A DNA stretch of 24,171 nucleotides from the NCBI RefSeq assembly GCF_000966975.1, contig NZ_JZWV01000016.1, positions 1-24,171 of the forward strand, read 5' to 3'. The position numbers and the translations under genes are program-made. The stretch comes from Streptomyces katrae. Its GTDB lineage: Bacteria > Actinomycetota > Actinomycetes > Streptomycetales > Streptomycetaceae. The notes below the pieces were generated by a model that was not told the DNA's origin, did no database searches, and saw nothing but the letters and a program-made list of their open reading frames with translations. Below, piece after piece: positions 20,841-24,171 of the stretch (positions within the stretch are counted from its first letter, which is position 1; each line of letters opens with the position of its first letter).

Positions 20841-22490
20841 TTGCTGAGCACCATGCAGGATGTACCGCTGCTGATCTCGCGGATCCTGGCCCACGGGTCG
20901 ACGATTCACGGAGACTCCCAGGTCACGACCTGGACCGGGGAGGCCGAGCCGCACCGGCGCAGCTTCGCCGAGATCGGCGTCCGTGCCGCGCGGCTCGCGC
21001 ACGCCCTGCGTGACGCGCTCGGGGTCCAGCAGGACGAACGGGTCGCGACGCTCATGTGGAACAACTCCGAGCACGTCGAGGCCTACTTCGCGATCCCCTC
21101 CATGGGCGCGGTCCTGCACACGCTCAACCTGAGGCTGCCCGCCGAGCAGCTGGTCTTCATCGTCAACCACGCCGCGGACCGCGTGGTGCTGGTGAACGGC
21201 ACCCTGCTGCCGCTGCTGGCGCCGCTGCTGCCGCACCTGCCGACGGTCGAGCACGTCGTGGTCGTGGGCGTCGGCGACCGCTCCGCCCTGGAGGGTCTCG
21301 ACGTCCGGGTGCACGAGTACGAGGAGCTCCTCGAGGGCCGTCCCGGGCACTACGACTGGCCCGAGCTGGACGAGCGCCAGGCGGCGGCGATGTGCTACAC
21401 CTCCGGCACCACCGGGGAGCCCAAGGGCGTCGTCTACTCCCACCGCTCGGTCTACCTGCACTCCATGCAGGTCAACATGACCGAGTCGATGGGCCTCACC
21501 GACCACGACACCAGTCTGATCGTGGTGCCGCAGTTCCACGTGAACGCCTGGGGCCTGCCCCACGCCACCTTCATGACCGGCATCAACATGCTGATGCCGG
21601 ACCGCTTCCTGCAGCCCGCCCCGCTCGCCGAGATGATCGAGCGGGAGAAGCCGACGCACGCCGCGGCCGTCCCCACCATCTGGCAGGGGCTGCTCGCCGA
21701 GGTGACCGCAAACCCGCGCGACCTGACCTCGATGAAGCACGTCACCATCGGCGGCGCCGCCTGTCCGCCCTCCCTGATGGAGGCCTACGACAAGCTCGGC
21801 GTCCGCCTCTGCCACGCCTGGGGAATGACGGAGACCTCGCCGCTGGGCACCATGGCGCACCCGCCGGCCGGGCTCACGGCCGAGGAGGAGTGGCCGTACC
21901 GCATCACCCAGGGCCGCTTCCCGGCCGGGGTCGAGGCCCGTCTCATCGGGCCCGCCGGGGATGTCCTGCCGTGGGACGGGGAATCGGCGGGCGAGCTGGA
22001 GGTCCGCGGCAACTGGATCGCCGCCGCCTACTACGGCGGTGCGTCCGGGGAACCCCTGCGACCCGAGGACAAGTTCAGCGCCGACGGCTGGCTGAAGACC
22101 GGGGACGTCGGCGTGATCAGCGCGGACGGCTTCCTCACCCTCACCGACCGGGCCAAGGACGTCATCAAGTCCGGTGGGGAGTGGATCTCCAGCGTGGAAC
22201 TGGAGAACGCGCTGATGGCCCACCCCGAGGTCGCCGAGGCGGCCGTCGTGGCCGTCCCCGACGAGAAGTGGGGCGAGCGCCCGCTGGCCACGGTGGTCCT
22301 CAAGGAGGGGGCCACGGCCGACTTTGCCGGACTGCGCGCGTTCCTCGCCCAGTCGATCGCCAAGTGGCAGCTGCCCGAGCGCTGGACGATCGTCGAGACG
22401 GTACCGAAGACCAGCGTCGGCAAGTTCGACAAGAAGGTGATCCGCAAGCAGTACGCCGACGGCGACCTGGACGTCACCACCCTCGCCTAG
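20841..22490 (+). CDS. Fatty-acid / acyl-CoA ligase (AMP-binding, AlkK-like)
   Basis: Predicted to activate a carboxylic acid to its CoA thioester through an acyl-adenylate. The 549-residue ANL-family enzyme has the P-loop YTSGTTGEPKGVV, the A5 motif HAWGMTETSPLG, the A7/A8 hinge region DGWLKTGDVGVISADGF with KDVIKSGGEWISS, and the catalytic Lys near the end (VPKTSVGKFDKK). Homology begins at LLSTMQDVPLL; I chose the TTG at 20841 because GGGAGG lies five bases upstream, with ATG 20853 as the alternative (the same ribosome binding site would then be too far). No membrane helix. It belongs to the medium/long-chain ligase group. It could supply CoA substrates to the operon ending at 20015, but the sigma-factor gene and parS separate them. 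Confidence 0.92.
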   Translation: MLSTMQDVPLLISRILAHGSTIHGDSQVTTWTGEAEPHRRSFAEIGVRAARLAHALRDALGVQQDERVATLMWNNSEHVEAYFAIPSMGAVLHTLNLRLPAEQLVFIVNHAADRVVLVNGTLLPLLAPLLPHLPTVEHVVVVGVGDRSALEGLDVRVHEYEELLEGRPGHYDWPELDERQAAAMCYTSGTTGEPKGVVYSHRSVYLHSMQVNMTESMGLTDHDTSLIVVPQFHVNAWGLPHATFMTGINMLMPDRFLQPAPLAEMIEREKPTHAAAVPTIWQGLLAEVTANPRDLTSMKHVTIGGAACPPSLMEAYDKLGVRLCHAWGMTETSPLGTMAHPPAGLTAEEEWPYRITQGRFPAGVEARLIGPAGDVLPWDGESAGELEVRGNWIAAAYYGGASGEPLRPEDKFSADGWLKTGDVGVISADGFLTLTDRAKDVIKSGGEWISSVELENALMAHPEVAEAAVVAVPDEKWGERPLATVVLKEGATADFAGLRAFLAQSIAKWQLPERWTIVETVPKTSVGKFDKKVIRKQYADGDLDVTTLA

Positions 22491-22508
22491 GGCCCGGGGC
22501 GGCGGGCC
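22491..22508. terminator. Short hairpin between convergent genes
   Basis: GGCCCG (22491-22496) and CGGGCC (22503-22508) form a 6-bp stem immediately after the ligase stop, in the 27-bp gap before the convergent gene's stop at 22518. It may act in both directions. Confidence 0.45.
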
Positions 22509-22517
22509 GGCCGCGCG

Positions 22518-23093
22518 TCAGCCGCGGGTCAGCCAGGGCCGCAGCAGCCGGCTGACGGCGGGCATGGCCACGTAGGTCATCAGGGTGCTGAAGACGGCCG
22601 CGAAGGCGGCCGTCCGCAGGACGAAGTTCACGTTCACCAGGTACGGCCCGAGCACCGCGTTGCCCAGCAGCGAGATCGGGAAGATGGCCAGCCCCGAGCT
22701 GATCGCCATCTTCCACCGCGGCGGCGCGGGCCGGGTCGTACCCGGCTTGGCGAACCACGTCTCCATCCCGTGCAGCTCGCGCCGGGCTATCTCGGTGTGG
22801 TGGTGGCCCTCGCAGTTGGCGAACCACTCGGCCCGCTCGGGCGAGTCCTGCCACCGCTGGAACGCCTCCTGGTCGCGGAAGCGGTGGACGAGGAACCACG
22901 GGGCGCCTTCGGCCGCCGGCCGGAACAGCCCGTAGCCGAGGTGGTCCGGGAACCGCGCGGCGGTCTCCAGGATGCCGCGCGCCCAGCTCTCGAACGCCTC
23001 CTCGTAGCCCGGCTCCACCTGACGCGCGATGAGCAGGCTCACCTCTCCGTTGTCGGCGGGGACGCTGTGCTCGGTCGTGTCGGTGATGGCCAT
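22518..23093 (-). CDS. ABM-domain protein with two C-terminal membrane helices
   Basis: The 191-residue protein has residues about 15-115 as an antibiotic-biosynthesis-monooxygenase (dimeric alpha/beta barrel) domain (SLLIARQVEPGYEEAFESWA, WFLVHRFRDQEAFQRW, CEGHHHTEI). A basic linker follows, then two membrane helices (about 130-152 and 156-178) and a positively charged tail. ABM domains bind small aromatic or haem-like ligands or act as cofactor-free oxygenases; the activity here is unknown, and the fusion to a two-helix membrane anchor places it at the inner face of the membrane. The start is ATG 23093; it follows the receiver-domain gene by 13 bases, so the two form an operon. No signal sequence at the N-terminus. 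Confidence 0.87.
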   Translation of the reverse strand: MAITDTTEHSVPADNGEVSLLIARQVEPGYEEAFESWARGILETAARFPDHLGYGLFRPAAEGAPWFLVHRFRDQEAFQRWQDSPERAEWFANCEGHHHTEIARRELHGMETWFAKPGTTRPAPPRWKMAISSGLAIFPISLLGNAVLGPYLVNVNFVLRTAAFAAVFSTLMTYVAMPAVSRLLRPWLTRG

Positions 23094-23106
23094 CGGACCA
23101 GGATGG

Positions 23107-24171
23107 CTAGTTGGTGCCGATCTTGGCCAGGAGGTCCACGATGCGGCCCTGTACGTCCGCGGTGGTGGACCGTTCGGCGAGGAACAGCACGCTCTCCCCG
23201 GAGGCCAGCCGCGGCCGGTCGCCCGGTTCGATCCCGGTGGCCGTGTAGACGACCAGCGGGGTGCGGTTCAGCTGCCCGTTGGCGCGCAGCCAGTCCACGA
23301 TCCCGGCCCGCCGGCGCCGTACCTGCATGAGGTCCATGACCACCAGGTTGGGCCGCATCCGGGTCGCCAGCTCCACGGCGTCGGTGTCCGCGCCCGCCCG
23401 TGCGACCTGGAGGCCGCGCCGTTCCAGCGCGGCCGTCAGCGCGGTGGCGACCTCGTCGTGCTCCTCGATCAGCAGCACGCGGGAGGGGTGCTGCTCGCTG
23501 TCGCGCGGCGCGAGCGCCTTGAGCAGGACGGCCGGATCGGCACCGTACGCCGCCTCGCGCGTGGCGTGCCCCAGCCCGGCCGTGACCAGGACGGGGACCT
23601 CGGCGGCCATCGCGGCCTGGCGCAGGGACTGCAGGGCGGTCCGCGTGATCGGCCCGGTCAGCGGGTCGACGAACAGCGCGGCGGGGAAGGCCGCGATCTG
23701 CGCGTCCACCTCCTCACGGGAGTGCACGATCACCGGGCGGTAGCCGCGGTCGCTGAGCGCCTGCTGCGTCTGGGGGTCCGGAGCCGGCCACACCAGCAGC
23801 CGGCGCGGGTTGTCCAGCGGCTCGGGCGGGAGCTCGTCGTCCACGGGCGGGGGCACGGGGCGGTTGACCACCTCGACCGCGCCACCGGGCCCGTCCAGGG
23901 GCTCGGGGCCCTCCGCGGCGCCCGCTTCGGGGGCCCCTATGGCGAAGGCCCGTCCCTGCGGCGCGGGTTCGGCGAGCCTGCGGCGCCGGCCGGAACCGGA
24001 TCCGCCCGGGCCGGCCTCGGCCGGGTCCACGGAGATGCCCTGGCCCAGGGTGCCGAGTGCGCGCACGCTGATCGGCCGCCCGCCCGTCTGGGCGTCCGCG
24101 GCCTGCCGGGCGCCGGGCACGGCCGCCGCCGCGGACGCCGCGTCCTCGGGTGCGGTCCGGGCCGCCGGAAT
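23107..24171 (-). CDS. C-terminal part of a large protein with two receiver-like domains (hybrid sensor kinase type)
   Basis: The reading frame is open to the window edge, so the 5' end is missing; the first GTG at 24120 lies in an Ala/Pro/Gly-rich linker and is unlikely to be the start. After the linker come two receiver-type domains. The first (RRLLVWPAPDPQTQQAL to LLKAL) has an Asp in ALFVDPLTG and a Lys near its end. The second (RVLLIEEHDEVATALTAAL to the C-terminus) has an acidic pocket EEHDE, the phospho-acceptor Asp in LVVMDLMQ and Thr in VVYTATG, but AER where the conserved Lys is expected. Similar tails occur on very large Streptomyces HAMP/GAF/histidine-kinase hybrids, which is what I infer. 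It is cotranscribed with the ABM-domain gene downstream. Confidence 0.78.
   Translation of the reverse strand: MPAARTAPEDAASAAAAVPGARQAADAQTGGRPISVRALGTLGQGISVDPAEAGPGGSGSGRRRRLAEPAPQGRAFAIGAPEAGAAEGPEPLDGPGGAVEVVNRPVPPPVDDELPPEPLDNPRRLLVWPAPDPQTQQALSDRGYRPVIVHSREEVDAQIAAFPAALFVDPLTGPITRTALQSLRQAAMAAEVPVLVTAGLGHATREAAYGADPAVLLKALAPRDSEQHPSRVLLIEEHDEVATALTAALERRGLQVARAGADTDAVELATRMRPNLVVMDLMQVRRRRAGIVDWLRANGQLNRTPLVVYTATGIEPGDRPRLASGESVLFLAERSTTADVQGRIVDLLAKIGTN

Noticed and set aside
1..24171. CRISPR arrays, insertion sequences and biosynthetic gene clusters
   Set aside because: No regularly spaced repeats, transposase or terminal inverted repeats, and no synthase, NRPS/PKS or precursor-peptide gene set was found.

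Overview
The window is chromosomal DNA from a Streptomyces (or close relative). It has very high GC, strongly GC-rich third codon positions, many GTG starts, leaderless-looking promoters and gene families typical of the genus. Two perfect copies of the Streptomyces parS sequence (TGTTTCACGTGAAACA, at 11581 and 20687) suggest the segment lies in the parS-rich region around oriC. I see no insertion sequence, prophage, CRISPR array or transposon end. It looks like core chromosome rather than an island.

Left third (1-8119): the tail of an RsbW-like ATP-binding protein converges on an aminopeptidase P gene. Next comes a GAF/SpoIIE-type PP2C phosphatase gene whose 5' end appears frameshifted. Divergent from it are a primase/polymerase-like protein and a small membrane-anchored protein. 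A SEC-C (DUF5926-type) protein, a second RsbW-like ATP-binding protein and a glycerophosphodiester phosphodiesterase follow on the minus strand. The phosphatase and the two kinase-like proteins are the kinds of parts used in partner-switching signalling.

Middle (8386-15145): an HtrA-type membrane protease is followed by a sulfur module made of a LysR regulator, cysteine dioxygenase and a YeiH-family exporter (the last two overlap by one base). A secreted trypsin-like protease, tRNA-Ser(UGA), a small conserved protein and a small secreted Asn/Ser/Gly/Gln-rich protein follow, most separated by clear hairpin terminators.

Right part (15267-22490): the most distinctive locus is a tightly overlapping five-gene operon. 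It encodes an acyl-CoA dehydrogenase resembling FadE29/ChsE2, a MaoC-DUF35 fusion resembling ChsH2, a short acyl-CoA dehydrogenase resembling FadE28/ChsE1, a MaoC hydratase resembling ChsH1, and a thiolase-fold protein resembling Ltp2. This is the gene set of the mycobacterial igr locus, which removes the last propionyl side chain of cholesterol, but with altered order and with no steroid ring-degradation or CYP125 gene nearby. A palindrome sits in its promoter. A SigE-family sigma factor, the second parS and an acyl-CoA ligase follow.

Right edge (22518-24171, minus strand): a two-gene unit encodes the C-terminal part of a large protein with two receiver-like domains, then an ABM-domain protein with two membrane helices.
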